Part shown: positions 8,238 through 17,290 of the stretch, in pieces
How positions within the stretch are numbered: the stretch's first letter is position 1
Layout: each line of letters starts with the position of its first letter
DNA from: Bacteroidales bacterium
GTDB taxonomy: Bacteria > Bacteroidota > Bacteroidia > Bacteroidales > UBA932
Direction: 5' to 3'
Length of the DNA stretch: 64,000 nucleotides
NCBI GenBank assembly: GCA_017619675.1
Contig: JAFZRX010000010.1
Coordinates: 16,415 to 80,414 of the forward strand
The notes under the pieces: generated by a model
Told to the model about the DNA's origin: nothing
Seen by the model: only the letters and a program-made list of their open reading frames with translations
The model's database searches: none
Made by a program: the position numbers and the translations under genes

Positions 8238-10019
8238 ATGAAATTCAACAAGCAGACAGCCGGACTGGCCCTGTTCAGTTTCCTGTTCCTTTGGCTGCTC
8301 AAAGGGGATTTGCTCTACCATATGGAGCAATACTCCTATTTCAGCTTCCATGGGGACTTCCCGGTAAAGTTCTTCGAACAGCCGGGCGGCCTGCTTTCCC
8401 TGCTGGGAGCATTCCTTACCCAATTCTGCCATTTCCCTGTGCTGGGCGCGCTGGTAATAGCCCTTTCGCTCAGCCTGCTGGCATATCTGGTAAGGAAAGC
8501 CTTCCGCCTTGAAGGGAAGAAGGCCTGGCTGGCGCTGGTTCCGTCCCTGTTCCTGCTGCTTTTCATAACCCGCCTGGATTATACCATCTATCACCAGAAG
8601 ACCTACGGCCTGCTGTTCTCCCAGACCCTGGGATTCTGCGCGGCCGTGGCCCTTTTCATGCTTTATCGCCGCAGTTTCAGCGAAAGGAAACTGGGCTGGC
8701 TGTTCGTCCTGCCCCTGATCATTGCGGGGTATCCGCTCATCGGCTCCTACGCGCTTGTCGCCGCGGCGCTGGTGACGCTTGAGGCGCTTCGGGTCAGGAA
8801 AAATATCCTGCCCGCGCTGGCCTCCACGCTGGTCCTGGGCGCCGCGCTCCCGCTGCTCTGCGCCAACCTCCCCGGAATCTACGGAAGGATGAACAGGCAC
8901 TATGCTTTCTTCGCAGGATTCCCGTATTTTGAGTTCGTGGGCAGTTTCATGGGCTTCGTGCCTCTGATACTGGCGTTCGTGGCGCTGGCGGCTTTTGTCT
9001 TTGCAGACTCCTTTGGAAGGAAACTTCCCATACCGGTCTTTGCGGCCTGTGCGATTGCCATGCTGGGACTCACCAACTGGGATCCCAACTTTGGCGCCGT
9101 GCTCAAGATGGAGCGCGCCGTGTCAGACCAGGACTGGGACAAGGTCCTCAAGGTTGCCGCCAAGCATCAGGAGCCTACCCGCGTCCAGGTGCTTTACAGG
9201 AACATAGCCCTGTACAACAAGGGTGAACTGACTGAGAATATGTTCACCTATCCTGACGGCGCAAATCCGCTTAAAACCACCGCAGACGTTCCTATTTCAA
9301 TGGTCTGCTCCGTTCCAGTAGAGTTCTACAGCGGAATGATAAACAGTTGCGAGCGTTCCTCAATGGAGTTCTCATCGGCTTTCTCCAAGAGCGTGTATTT
9401 CTTCAAGTATCAGGCGAAAGTGGCCCTGCTGAAGGGAGATTTCGAACTTGCCCGCAAGTATATGGACGCAGTAGGGGAGAGCTGGTTCCAGGGCCCATGG
9501 CTGCGCCGGTACGAGACCTTCCTGGAGAATACGTCCCTGATTGATTCAGACCCGGAGTTCGCCCAGTTGCGTCCCATCATGGAGTTCGAAGGCCCCAACA
9601 CGGAGCTGGCGTCTTCCCTGGAGATATGCATGAACAATCATTTTGAGTCGCTGGAGTACGTGAACGAAAACGCCTTTGAATGGCAGGCGGCCACCATGCT
9701 CACGTGGAAGAACGAATCGTACTTCATACAGCTCTTCTTCGACCGCTTTGAGAAGCACCCGGAGGCCCCTATAAGCAGGGGCGTCGCCGAGGCGCTTGCC
9801 CTGCTTGGCGGAACCTCCGGAGATTATGAGATAATGGAACAGGTAGCCAAGGCAATGGCCTCAAGGCAGGACGTGCTCAGGCGCCTTACCCCGTTCGCCA
9901 ATTCCATCAATACGGCAAGCAACCTTGACAATCCTTCAACCATAAAGAGGTTCAAGGAACGCTATGGGGACACCTACTGGTTCTATTACTATTTTGTAAA
10001 CGATATCCGAACAAACTAA
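8238..10019 (+). CDS. Polytopic membrane protein, DUF6057-like
   Basis: This protein of about 593 residues has unknown function. The ATG at 8238 is chosen because it comes one base after the glnA stop; the longer reading would begin at a TTG inside glnA. The N-terminal 280 residues contain about nine hydrophobic helices, including a short early helix followed by HMEQYSYFSFHGDFP, a layout I associate with the DUF6057 family of Bacteroidota. The C-terminal half (about 285-593) is soluble, helical and Trp/Tyr-rich, and resembles a tetratricopeptide-like scaffold (repeated A-K/R-Y helices such as FELARKYMDAVGESWFQGPW). The stop (TAATG) overlaps the next gene's start. The pairing with the CxxCH propeller lipoprotein suggests a joint envelope role, not a proven one. 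Confidence 0.75.
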   Translation: MKFNKQTAGLALFSFLFLWLLKGDLLYHMEQYSYFSFHGDFPVKFFEQPGGLLSLLGAFLTQFCHFPVLGALVIALSLSLLAYLVRKAFRLEGKKAWLALVPSLFLLLFITRLDYTIYHQKTYGLLFSQTLGFCAAVALFMLYRRSFSERKLGWLFVLPLIIAGYPLIGSYALVAAALVTLEALRVRKNILPALASTLVLGAALPLLCANLPGIYGRMNRHYAFFAGFPYFEFVGSFMGFVPLILAFVALAAFVFADSFGRKLPIPVFAACAIAMLGLTNWDPNFGAVLKMERAVSDQDWDKVLKVAAKHQEPTRVQVLYRNIALYNKGELTENMFTYPDGANPLKTTADVPISMVCSVPVEFYSGMINSCERSSMEFSSAFSKSVYFFKYQAKVALLKGDFELARKYMDAVGESWFQGPWLRRYETFLENTSLIDSDPEFAQLRPIMEFEGPNTELASSLEICMNNHFESLEYVNENAFEWQAATMLTWKNESYFIQLFFDRFEKHPEAPISRGVAEALALLGGTSGDYEIMEQVAKAMASRQDVLRRLTPFANSINTASNLDNPSTIKRFKERYGDTYWFYYYFVNDIRTN

Positions 10020-11512
10020 TGAAGCGAATTCTGTCCATATTGGCCCTGGCCCTGGTTCTGGCAGGCTGCATCCCGTCCGGGTATCAAGACGCGTCCCAGA
10101 CCTCCGAAGCGCTGGAAATCTACCCTGACTATACCGGGGTGGTGATGCCCGTGAACATCGCTCCGATGAACTTTGAGGTGCTAAATGCGGCGGACGCCTG
10201 CGTGGTGGAGATTTCATACGCCGGACAGACCGTGGCCGTGAAAGGTCCGGTGGTGTCCGTTCCGGTAAAGAAATGGCACGCCATGCTTGAGGCTGCAAAG
10301 GGTGGGGAACTGGTTTACAAGGTTTATGTGAAGAGGGACGGAAAGTGGCTCCGCTTTGCGGAGTTCTCCAACACTGTGGCTCCGGATCCAATAGACGAAT
10401 ACGTGACCTACCGTCTCATTGAGCCGGGTTATTCATATTACGGGCAGATACTGCTCCGCCAGAGGCATCTGACTGATTTCAAGGAAGTTGACCTGTACAA
10501 CAACAGCCTCATCTCCCAGCCGGTTCAGCAGCAGTGCATCAACTGCCATTCCTTCCAGAACTACAGCACGGAGAACTTCCAGTTCCACGCCAGGAACTAT
10601 TCCGGAGGAACCATTGTGGTGACGGGGGACAAGGCCAAGAAACTGGAATTCAAGACCGGAGACCTGATTTCCAACGGAGTCTATCCTTCCTGGCATCCAA
10701 CAGAACCGCTCATAGCGTATTCCCTGAACCTCACGCAGCAGATATTCTTCACCACGGAGCACAGGAGGCTGGAAGTGTTCGACCTTGCCTCTGACCTGTG
10801 CCTGTATGACGTCAATACGGATGCCGTAAGTTACATAGTTCACGATTCCCTCAATTTCGAGACCTTCCCTTACTGGGCGCCTGACGGAAAGACCCTGTAC
10901 TATTCAAGCGCATATCTGCCATCATTTGGAGCTGACTCCAAGACGGACGTTACGCCAATCACCAGAGACATCCGCTACGGCATCTACGCCATAGACTTCG
11001 ACCCGGCCACAAGGGCCTGGGGCGAGCCGTGCGTCATCTATGACGCTCCGGCGGATAGCCTCAGCGCAGTCACCCCTCGTCCGTCACCGGACGGCAGGTA
11101 CCTGCTCAGCGGTGTGGGAAGCTTTGGCTCTTTCCACATATGGCACGATACTGGAGACATATATTTGACTGATCTCCAGACACTTGAGACCAGGCCTCTG
11201 GAGGAACTTAATACCGAGAGGGCGGAGAGTTTCAAGAGCTGGGCTTCCAATTCAAGGTGGATAGCCTTCACCTCCCGTAGGGAGGACGGCACCTACACCC
11301 GCCTCTATCTGGCGTATTTCGATGAGCAGGGCAATGCCCACAAGCCTTTCCTCCTACCCCAGGAGGACCCTGAGCAGAACCACAGGCTCTTCAAGTCCTA
11401 CAACGTCCCTGAATTCACAAAGGATCAGGTACGCTGGGACCCCAAGGCCCTTGAGAAAGTAGTCCTCTCAGACCCTGTGCGTACGCATCAGGTAGAGCCT
11501 GCAAGCAACTAA
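10019..11512 (+). CDS. PD40/TolB-like beta-propeller lipoprotein with a CxxCH haem-type motif
   Basis: A 497-residue predicted lipoprotein. The signal peptide ends in LVLAGC (lipobox Cys at residue 16). Residues 20-130 form a beta-rich N-terminal domain. QQQCINCHSFQNY (about 169-181) contains a single CxxCH, the covalent haem c attachment pattern. The rest has repeated WxPDGxxLYYSS and PSPDGRYLLSG strands (about 285-300, 355-366) of a PD40/WD-like propeller. The cysteine motif sits just ahead of the propeller. The gene overlaps the DUF6057-like gene by one base. It may be a periplasmic electron-transfer or sensing lipoprotein; haem binding is inferred from the motif alone, and CxxCH can also bind zinc. 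Confidence 0.8.
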   Translation: MKRILSILALALVLAGCIPSGYQDASQTSEALEIYPDYTGVVMPVNIAPMNFEVLNAADACVVEISYAGQTVAVKGPVVSVPVKKWHAMLEAAKGGELVYKVYVKRDGKWLRFAEFSNTVAPDPIDEYVTYRLIEPGYSYYGQILLRQRHLTDFKEVDLYNNSLISQPVQQQCINCHSFQNYSTENFQFHARNYSGGTIVVTGDKAKKLEFKTGDLISNGVYPSWHPTEPLIAYSLNLTQQIFFTTEHRRLEVFDLASDLCLYDVNTDAVSYIVHDSLNFETFPYWAPDGKTLYYSSAYLPSFGADSKTDVTPITRDIRYGIYAIDFDPATRAWGEPCVIYDAPADSLSAVTPRPSPDGRYLLSGVGSFGSFHIWHDTGDIYLTDLQTLETRPLEELNTERAESFKSWASNSRWIAFTSRREDGTYTRLYLAYFDEQGNAHKPFLLPQEDPEQNHRLFKSYNVPEFTKDQVRWDPKALEKVVLSDPVRTHQVEPASN

Positions 11513-12691
<1,179 letters not shown>

Positions 12692-12694
<3 letters not shown>

Positions 12695-12760
12695 ACCTTC
12701 TATTGAAGTATGCTTCACACAAACAAAGTGAGTGGAGTATAAGGTCTAGTTACACTCCAC
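12692..12760. terminator. Intergenic inverted repeats between convergent genes
   Basis: The esterase and the nfnB-like gene converge here. TAGACCTT at 12692-12699 (overlapping the esterase stop) is the inverse of AAGGTCTA at 12741-12748, and GTGGAGT near 12733 is the inverse of ACTCCAC near 12754. GAAG/CTTC arms lie between. No clear T run follows on either strand. It is probably a weak bidirectional terminator or simply a structured 3' end. Confidence 0.35.
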
Positions 12761-12767
12761 GACCCCA

Positions 12768-14153
12768 TTATGGTTTCTGGAGATAGGCGTGGATGGCGGC
12801 GGCGGCGCGGCGGCCGGCACCCATGGCAAGGATGACGGTGGCGGCGCCGGTTACGGCATCGCCGCCGGCAAATATGCCGGGACGGGTGGTGGCGCCAACT
12901 TCGTCGGCAACAAGGCAGCCGCGGCGGTTCTGGTCAAGGCCGGCGGTAGTCCTTGCGATAAGCGGGTTAGGGCTTGTGCCCAGCGCCATGATTACGGTAT
13001 CGGCCTCAATCTCGAACTCGGAGCCTGGGATGGCCACAGGGGAGCGGCGGCCGCTGGCATCGGGCTCGCCCAGTTCCATCTTGATGCACTTGATTGCGCG
13101 CACCCAGCCTTTGTCATCGCCCAGTATCTCTACAGGGTTGGTGAGCATTGCAAAGGTGATTCCCTCCTCTTTAGCGTGATGGACTTCCTCCTTGCGGGCG
13201 GGGAGTTCAACCTCTGTGCGGCGGTAGACGATTGTGGTGTCCGCGCCAAGCCTGATGGCTGTGCGCGCGGCATCCATGGCCACGTTTCCGCCGCCCACAA
13301 CTATGCATTTCTTTCCGGCCTTGATAGGGGTGAGGTAGTCATCCCTGAAGGCCTTCATAAGGTTGTTGCGGGTGAGGAATTCGTTTGCTGAGAATACTCC
13401 GTTGAGGTTCTCGCCCGGGATGCCCATGAACTTGGGCAGACCGGCGCCAGTTCCTACGAACACGGCCTTGAAGCCTTCCTGGTCAAACAATTGGTCTATT
13501 GTGACGGTGCGGCCGATGATGACGTTGGTCTCAATCTTCACGCCCTGGGCCACTATGTTGTCAATCTCGTGCTTAACTACGGTGTCCTTTGGCAGACGGA
13601 ACTCGGGGATTCCGTATTCCAGTACTCCGCCGGGGCGGTGGAGAGCCTCGAAGATGGTCACGTCATAGCCAAGCTTGGCAAGGTCGTTGGCGCAGGCGAG
13701 GCCTGAAGGGCCGCTGCCAATGACTGCGACCTTGGGGCCGCTTGGCGCCTTTTCCGCGGCCTTTACGGGCAGGTTCTCGCGGGACCAGTCGCCCACAAAG
13801 CGCTCCAGTTTTCCAATGGACACGCTTTCGCCCTTTATGCCAAGCACGCAACTTCCCTCGCACTGGCTCTCCTGCGGGCATACGCGTCCGCAGATGGCGG
13901 GCAGGGAAGAATCCTTTGCAATGACGCCTGCGGCTCCGGCAAAGTCTCCGTCCTTAATCTTGGCGATGAATTCAGGGATATCGATGCCCACAGGGCAGGC
14001 CTGTACGCAGCGTGGATTCTTGCAGTGGAGGCATCGGGTTGACTCCTGGAGGGCTTCCTGGGCGTTGTAGCCGTAGCAAACCTCCTCAAAATTGTGTGCG
14101 CGGACCTTTGGGTCCTGCTCGCGGGCTTTAAGCCTGTCTATTTTTGCAGCCAT
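12768..14153 (-). CDS. NfnB/GltD-like NADPH-dependent oxidoreductase (flavoprotein with [4Fe-4S] domain)
   Basis: 461 residues. The N-terminal iron-sulfur domain has CLHCKNPRCVQACPVGIDI (about 41-59) and CGRVCPQESQCEGSC (about 88-102). A two-dinucleotide-binding-domain FAD/NADPH module follows, with GSGPSGLACANDLAKLG (about 146), PGGVLEYGIPEFRLP (about 174-188), GGGNVAMDAARTAIRLG (about 288) and a C-terminal GDAVTGAATVILAMGAGR (about 433). This is the GltD fold. Because no GltB is next to it and the preceding gene is an NfnA-type subunit, I read the pair as an electron-bifurcating NADH-dependent ferredoxin:NADP+ oxidoreductase. It is the last gene of the operon and overlaps nfnA by 16 nt. The alternative is a glutamate synthase small subunit. 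Confidence 0.85.
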   Translation of the reverse strand: MAAKIDRLKAREQDPKVRAHNFEEVCYGYNAQEALQESTRCLHCKNPRCVQACPVGIDIPEFIAKIKDGDFAGAAGVIAKDSSLPAICGRVCPQESQCEGSCVLGIKGESVSIGKLERFVGDWSRENLPVKAAEKAPSGPKVAVIGSGPSGLACANDLAKLGYDVTIFEALHRPGGVLEYGIPEFRLPKDTVVKHEIDNIVAQGVKIETNVIIGRTVTIDQLFDQEGFKAVFVGTGAGLPKFMGIPGENLNGVFSANEFLTRNNLMKAFRDDYLTPIKAGKKCIVVGGGNVAMDAARTAIRLGADTTIVYRRTEVELPARKEEVHHAKEEGITFAMLTNPVEILGDDKGWVRAIKCIKMELGEPDASGRRSPVAIPGSEFEIEADTVIMALGTSPNPLIARTTAGLDQNRRGCLVADEVGATTRPGIFAGGDAVTGAATVILAMGAGRRAAAAIHAYLQKP

Positions 14154-14971
14154 TTGGATTCCTCCTCTTTATATTGTCCCTGACGACGCATGGCCTCGTC
14201 AAAATCTACCAGATATCCGTCAAATTCAGGTCCGTCCACGCAGGCGAACTTGGTCTGTCCGCCCACGGAAACGCGGCAGGCGCCGCACATTCCCGTACCG
14301 TCCACCATAAGGGTGTTCAGGCTCACTATGATAGGGAGACCCAGTTTCTTGGCGGTGAGGGTGGCGAACTTCATCATTATCATAGGTCCTATGGCCACTA
14401 CGCGGGTATATTGCTTGCCGGCGGCCACAAGGGCCTCCAGCTGCGCGGTACCCACTCCGTGGAATCCGTAGGATCCGTCGTCGGTACACAGATACAGGTT
14501 ATCGCAGACGGTGCTCATCTCCTCAGTGTATATGAACAGGTCCTTGTTCCTTGCGCCTATTATCACGTCAACGGCCACGCCTTTCTCGTGCAGCCACTTG
14601 GCCTGGGGATAGACGGGGGCGGTTCCCACGCCACCGGCAATGAAAACCACCTTCTGGGCGGCCAGTTCCTCAGGGCTCATGGTCACGAACTCCGAGGCGT
14701 TGCCCAGAGGTCCCACCACGTCAATGAAGCTGTCGCCTTCGTTGGCGTCAACAATGACGGCGGTAGAAGCGCCTATCTTCTGGGTGACAATTGTCACCGT
14801 GCCTTTGGCGGCATCGTAGTCGCTGATAGTCAGCGGGATACGTTCACCTTTCTCATCGGCCCTCACTATGAGGAACTGCCCCGGGAGGGCGGCCTTTGCA
14901 AGCCGAGGGGCCTCCACCACCATCTTGCAGATGTTGGAGGTGAGCATCTTCTTCTCCAGTATCTTGTACAT
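14138..14971 (-). CDS. NfnA-like FAD/NAD-binding [2Fe-2S] subunit
   Basis: About 277 residues. I start it at ATG 14971 (MYKILEKKML); the longer reading from 15004 would overlap the ACT gene by more than 30 nt, while this start leaves one base after the ACT stop. It has a flavodoxin-reductase FAD domain (RADEKGERIPLTISDY, about 36-51), an NAD domain (VFIAGGVGTAPVYPQ, about 101-115) and a C-terminal [2Fe-2S] site with CGACRVSVGGQTKFACVDGP (about 213-232). This is the PyrK/SudB/NfnA family. Together with the downstream GltD-like subunit it probably exchanges electrons between NAD(H), NADPH and ferredoxin. Confidence 0.87.
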   Translation of the reverse strand: MYKILEKKMLTSNICKMVVEAPRLAKAALPGQFLIVRADEKGERIPLTISDYDAAKGTVTIVTQKIGASTAVIVDANEGDSFIDVVGPLGNASEFVTMSPEELAAQKVVFIAGGVGTAPVYPQAKWLHEKGVAVDVIIGARNKDLFIYTEEMSTVCDNLYLCTDDGSYGFHGVGTAQLEALVAAGKQYTRVVAIGPMIMMKFATLTAKKLGLPIIVSLNTLMVDGTGMCGACRVSVGGQTKFACVDGPEFDGYLVDFDEAMRRQGQYKEEESKWLQK

Positions 14972-14972
14972 C

Positions 14973-15401
14973 TTAGAGGAGTTTTGAAATGTCCTTTTCT
15001 TCAATTACGGCCAGGCCGTTGCGGTCTATGGCTTCCTGGGCCTTCTCCGTGTTGTCCGTGCGGAAGATGAGCACGCCCTTTCCCTTGAGCAGGAAGGAGT
15101 ACAGGTAGGAGATGCTTATGTCCTCCTTGGCCAGGAAGTCTATGGCGTCCGCGGCCTTGCCCGGAACATCGTCCAGCTCAATTGCAAAGACTTCGCTCAG
15201 GGACACGGCTACGCCGGCGTCCTTGAGGATCCTGTAGGCCTTGTCCGGCTCGCTGCACAGGATGCGGTAGATACCGTAATCCGTGGTATCGGTAATGGTG
15301 GAGGCTATCAGCTGTATGTTGTGAGCCTTGAGAAGCTTGAGCACCTTTACAAGAGTGCCTGACTTGTTCTCTATGAATACAGATAATTGGTTGACAGTCA
15401 T
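14973..15401 (-). CDS. ACT domain protein (tandem ACT)
   Basis: 142 residues forming two ACT domains: one begins with NQLSVFIENKSGTLVKVLKLL (about 4-24), the second with FAIELDDVPGKAADAIDFLA (about 72-91). ACT domains bind amino acids and regulate enzymes. Proteins of this size commonly lie beside phenylacetate-CoA ligase and indolepyruvate oxidoreductase genes in Bacteroidota, as here, so an aromatic or branched amino acid is the probable ligand. It lies 16 nt downstream of paaK and one base upstream of nfnA. Confidence 0.9.
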   Translation of the reverse strand: MTVNQLSVFIENKSGTLVKVLKLLKAHNIQLIASTITDTTDYGIYRILCSEPDKAYRILKDAGVAVSLSEVFAIELDDVPGKAADAIDFLAKEDISISYLYSFLLKGKGVLIFRTDNTEKAQEAIDRNGLAVIEEKDISKLL

Positions 15402-15417
15402 TGTATTGAGCTTTTAG

Positions 15418-16731
15418 TTAAAACTTTATCCTTAAATCTTTTACACGTACGGCCTTGCCCTCTGACTTAGGCAGGGAACCCTTTGGCACAAGTTTCACCT
15501 TTGGAGTGATGAGGATTTCGTCGCGGAGCTGGCGGGTGATTTCCCTTTCCAGGTTCTGCAGCCTTCCAAAGTCGTCGAAGGACATGTTGTCCGCAACTTC
15601 CACCTCCACGGTCATGGCGTCGTTGTTCTCCTTAGTCTCCAGGGTGATGAGATAGTCGGATGCGAGTTCCTTGAACTGCATCAGGATTGTCTCTATCTGG
15701 ATAGGGAATATATTGACTCCCTTGAGGATGATCATGTCGTCCGAGCGGCCTTTCATGCGGTCGAGCCTCTTGTGATGTCTTCCGCAGGGGCATTCGCCCG
15801 GAAGGATGCGGGTGAGGTCGCGCGTGCGGTAGCGCAGAAGCGGCATGGCCTCGCGCTTGAGCGTGGTGAGCACCAGTTCTCCGATCTCTCCGTCAGGAAC
15901 TGGTTCCAGCGTATCGGGATCCACTATTTCCACGATGTAGTAGTCCTCCCAGATGTGCATTCCGTTCTGCTCCTTGCACTCGAAAGCCACGCCAGGGCCG
16001 CACATCTCGCTCATTCCAAAGGAGTTGTAAGCCTTCACGCCAAGCATTTCCTCGATGCGCTTGCGCGTGTCTTCGCTGTGGGGCTCCGCCCCGATAACCA
16101 GCGTGCGGAGCTTGGTGTCCCTGCGCGGGTCGATGCCCTTCTCCTGCATCACCTCGAAAATCCTGGATGCGTAGGAGGGGATTGCGTGTACCACGGTGGT
16201 GCCGAAGTCCGTGAAGAACTTGATCTGCCTGAGCGTGTTTCCGGCGGCGGCGGGAACGGTGAGCATTCCCAGCAGTTCAGCGCCGTACTGGAATCCGAGG
16301 CCTCCGGTGAACATTCCGTAGCCCGATGAGTTCTGGAACACGTCGTTGGGGCGGCATCCCACCATCCAGAGGCAGCGCGCTACGGCGTTGGCCCACTCCT
16401 CGAGGTCTTTCTGCGTATGCAGGATGACCGTAGGATTGCCGGTGGTGCCGCTGGAGGAGTGCAGCCTGACGCATTTGTCAAGCGGCACGGAGGCTATCCC
16501 AAAGGGATATGTGTCACGCAGGTCCTGCTTTGTGGTGAAAGGGATCTTGCGCAGGTCATCTAGTGTCTTGATGTCTGAAGGCTTCAGGCCTTCTTTCTTG
16601 AACCTTTCCCTGTAGAAGGGGGAGTTCATGCAGTGCTCCACGGTTTTCTGGAGCCTTTCCAGTTGGTATTTCTCTATTTCCTGACGGGTGAAAGCCTCCT
16701 CAGGGTTGTAAAAATTATTGTTCCAGCTCAT
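15418..16731 (-). CDS. paaK: Phenylacetate-CoA ligase (aryl-acid AMP-forming)
   Basis: 437 residues of the PaaK branch of the ANL adenylate-forming superfamily: arylacetate plus ATP and CoA give arylacetyl-CoA. Visible motifs are the P-loop-like SSSGTTGNPTVILHT (about 92-106), YNSFGMSEMCGPG (about 235-247), LLRYRTRDLTRIL (about 300-312) and the hinge GRSDDMIILKGVNIFP (about 330-345). The C-terminal AMP-binding domain is complete. Its first 17 bases overlap the end of iorB. With IorAB upstream it either interconverts arylacetyl-CoA and arylacetate or activates imported arylacetates for reductive carboxylation to aromatic amino acids. Confidence 0.93.
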   Translation of the reverse strand: MSWNNNFYNPEEAFTRQEIEKYQLERLQKTVEHCMNSPFYRERFKKEGLKPSDIKTLDDLRKIPFTTKQDLRDTYPFGIASVPLDKCVRLHSSSGTTGNPTVILHTQKDLEEWANAVARCLWMVGCRPNDVFQNSSGYGMFTGGLGFQYGAELLGMLTVPAAAGNTLRQIKFFTDFGTTVVHAIPSYASRIFEVMQEKGIDPRRDTKLRTLVIGAEPHSEDTRKRIEEMLGVKAYNSFGMSEMCGPGVAFECKEQNGMHIWEDYYIVEIVDPDTLEPVPDGEIGELVLTTLKREAMPLLRYRTRDLTRILPGECPCGRHHKRLDRMKGRSDDMIILKGVNIFPIQIETILMQFKELASDYLITLETKENNDAMTVEVEVADNMSFDDFGRLQNLEREITRQLRDEILITPKVKLVPKGSLPKSEGKAVRVKDLRIKF

Positions 16732-17290
16732 ATCCTAGGTCAAAACATTTACAGTTAGCTTCTACAATCGCATCTCCCTTGGCGGCGAAGATGCTTCCTA
16801 TTGCCGCGCGCAGTTGCTCCGGCTTGAATACTCCCATGTAGCGCGCGGCCATTCCAAGCAGCACCATGTTGGCGCCCTTGGGGTTGCCGGCCTCGCGCGC
16901 GAGGGACTCGATATCGTATTTAAGCACGTGAGGAAGTGCCTCCAGTTCAGCCATCACTGCATCCTCGGCAGGATAGTTGGGGATGTTCACGAAAGGCTTG
17001 GAAGATGTCACAATGGCACCGTCCGGGCCCAGGAACGGGATGTAGCGCAGGGCTTCCATGGGTTCCATTGAAATAATGAGGTCCGCGTGTCCGCGCGGGA
17101 TAAGGTCGCTGTGGATTTCCTCAGTGCTGAGGCGCAGGTCGCTCTGAACGTCGCCTCCGCGCTGGCTCATTCCGTGAACCTCCGCCTGCTTCAGCTGCAG
17201 GCCGGCGGCGGTTGCCGCTTCTCCGATCACCGTGGCTATTGACAGGATGCCCTGTCCGCCAACTCCGCAAAGTATTATGTCTGTCTTCAT
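16715..17290 (-). CDS. iorB: Indolepyruvate oxidoreductase subunit beta (IorB)
   Basis: 191 residues of the gamma-type domain of pyruvate-ferredoxin oxidoreductase-like enzymes. I start at ATG 17290 (MKTDIILCGVGGQGILS) because it forms an ATGA overlap with the iorA stop; the upstream reading to 17323 would run into iorA. The GVGGQGILSIATVIGEAA glycine-rich loop (about 9-26) and HGMSQRGGDVQSDLRL (about 39-54) are diagnostic of the family. With IorA it converts indolepyruvate or phenylpyruvate, CoA and oxidised ferredoxin to aryl-acetyl-CoA, CO2 and reduced ferredoxin. Confidence 0.95.
   Translation of the reverse strand: MKTDIILCGVGGQGILSIATVIGEAATAAGLQLKQAEVHGMSQRGGDVQSDLRLSTEEIHSDLIPRGHADLIISMEPMEALRYIPFLGPDGAIVTSSKPFVNIPNYPAEDAVMAELEALPHVLKYDIESLAREAGNPKGANMVLLGMAARYMGVFKPEQLRAAIGSIFAAKGDAIVEANCKCFDLGYELEQ

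Noticed and set aside
12768-14153. Annotation as glutamate synthase small subunit (GltD)
   Set aside because: No large subunit is adjacent, and the overlapping upstream gene is an FAD/NAD [2Fe-2S] subunit of the NfnA/PyrK kind, so the NfnB reading fits better. The two cannot be told apart with certainty from sequence alone.
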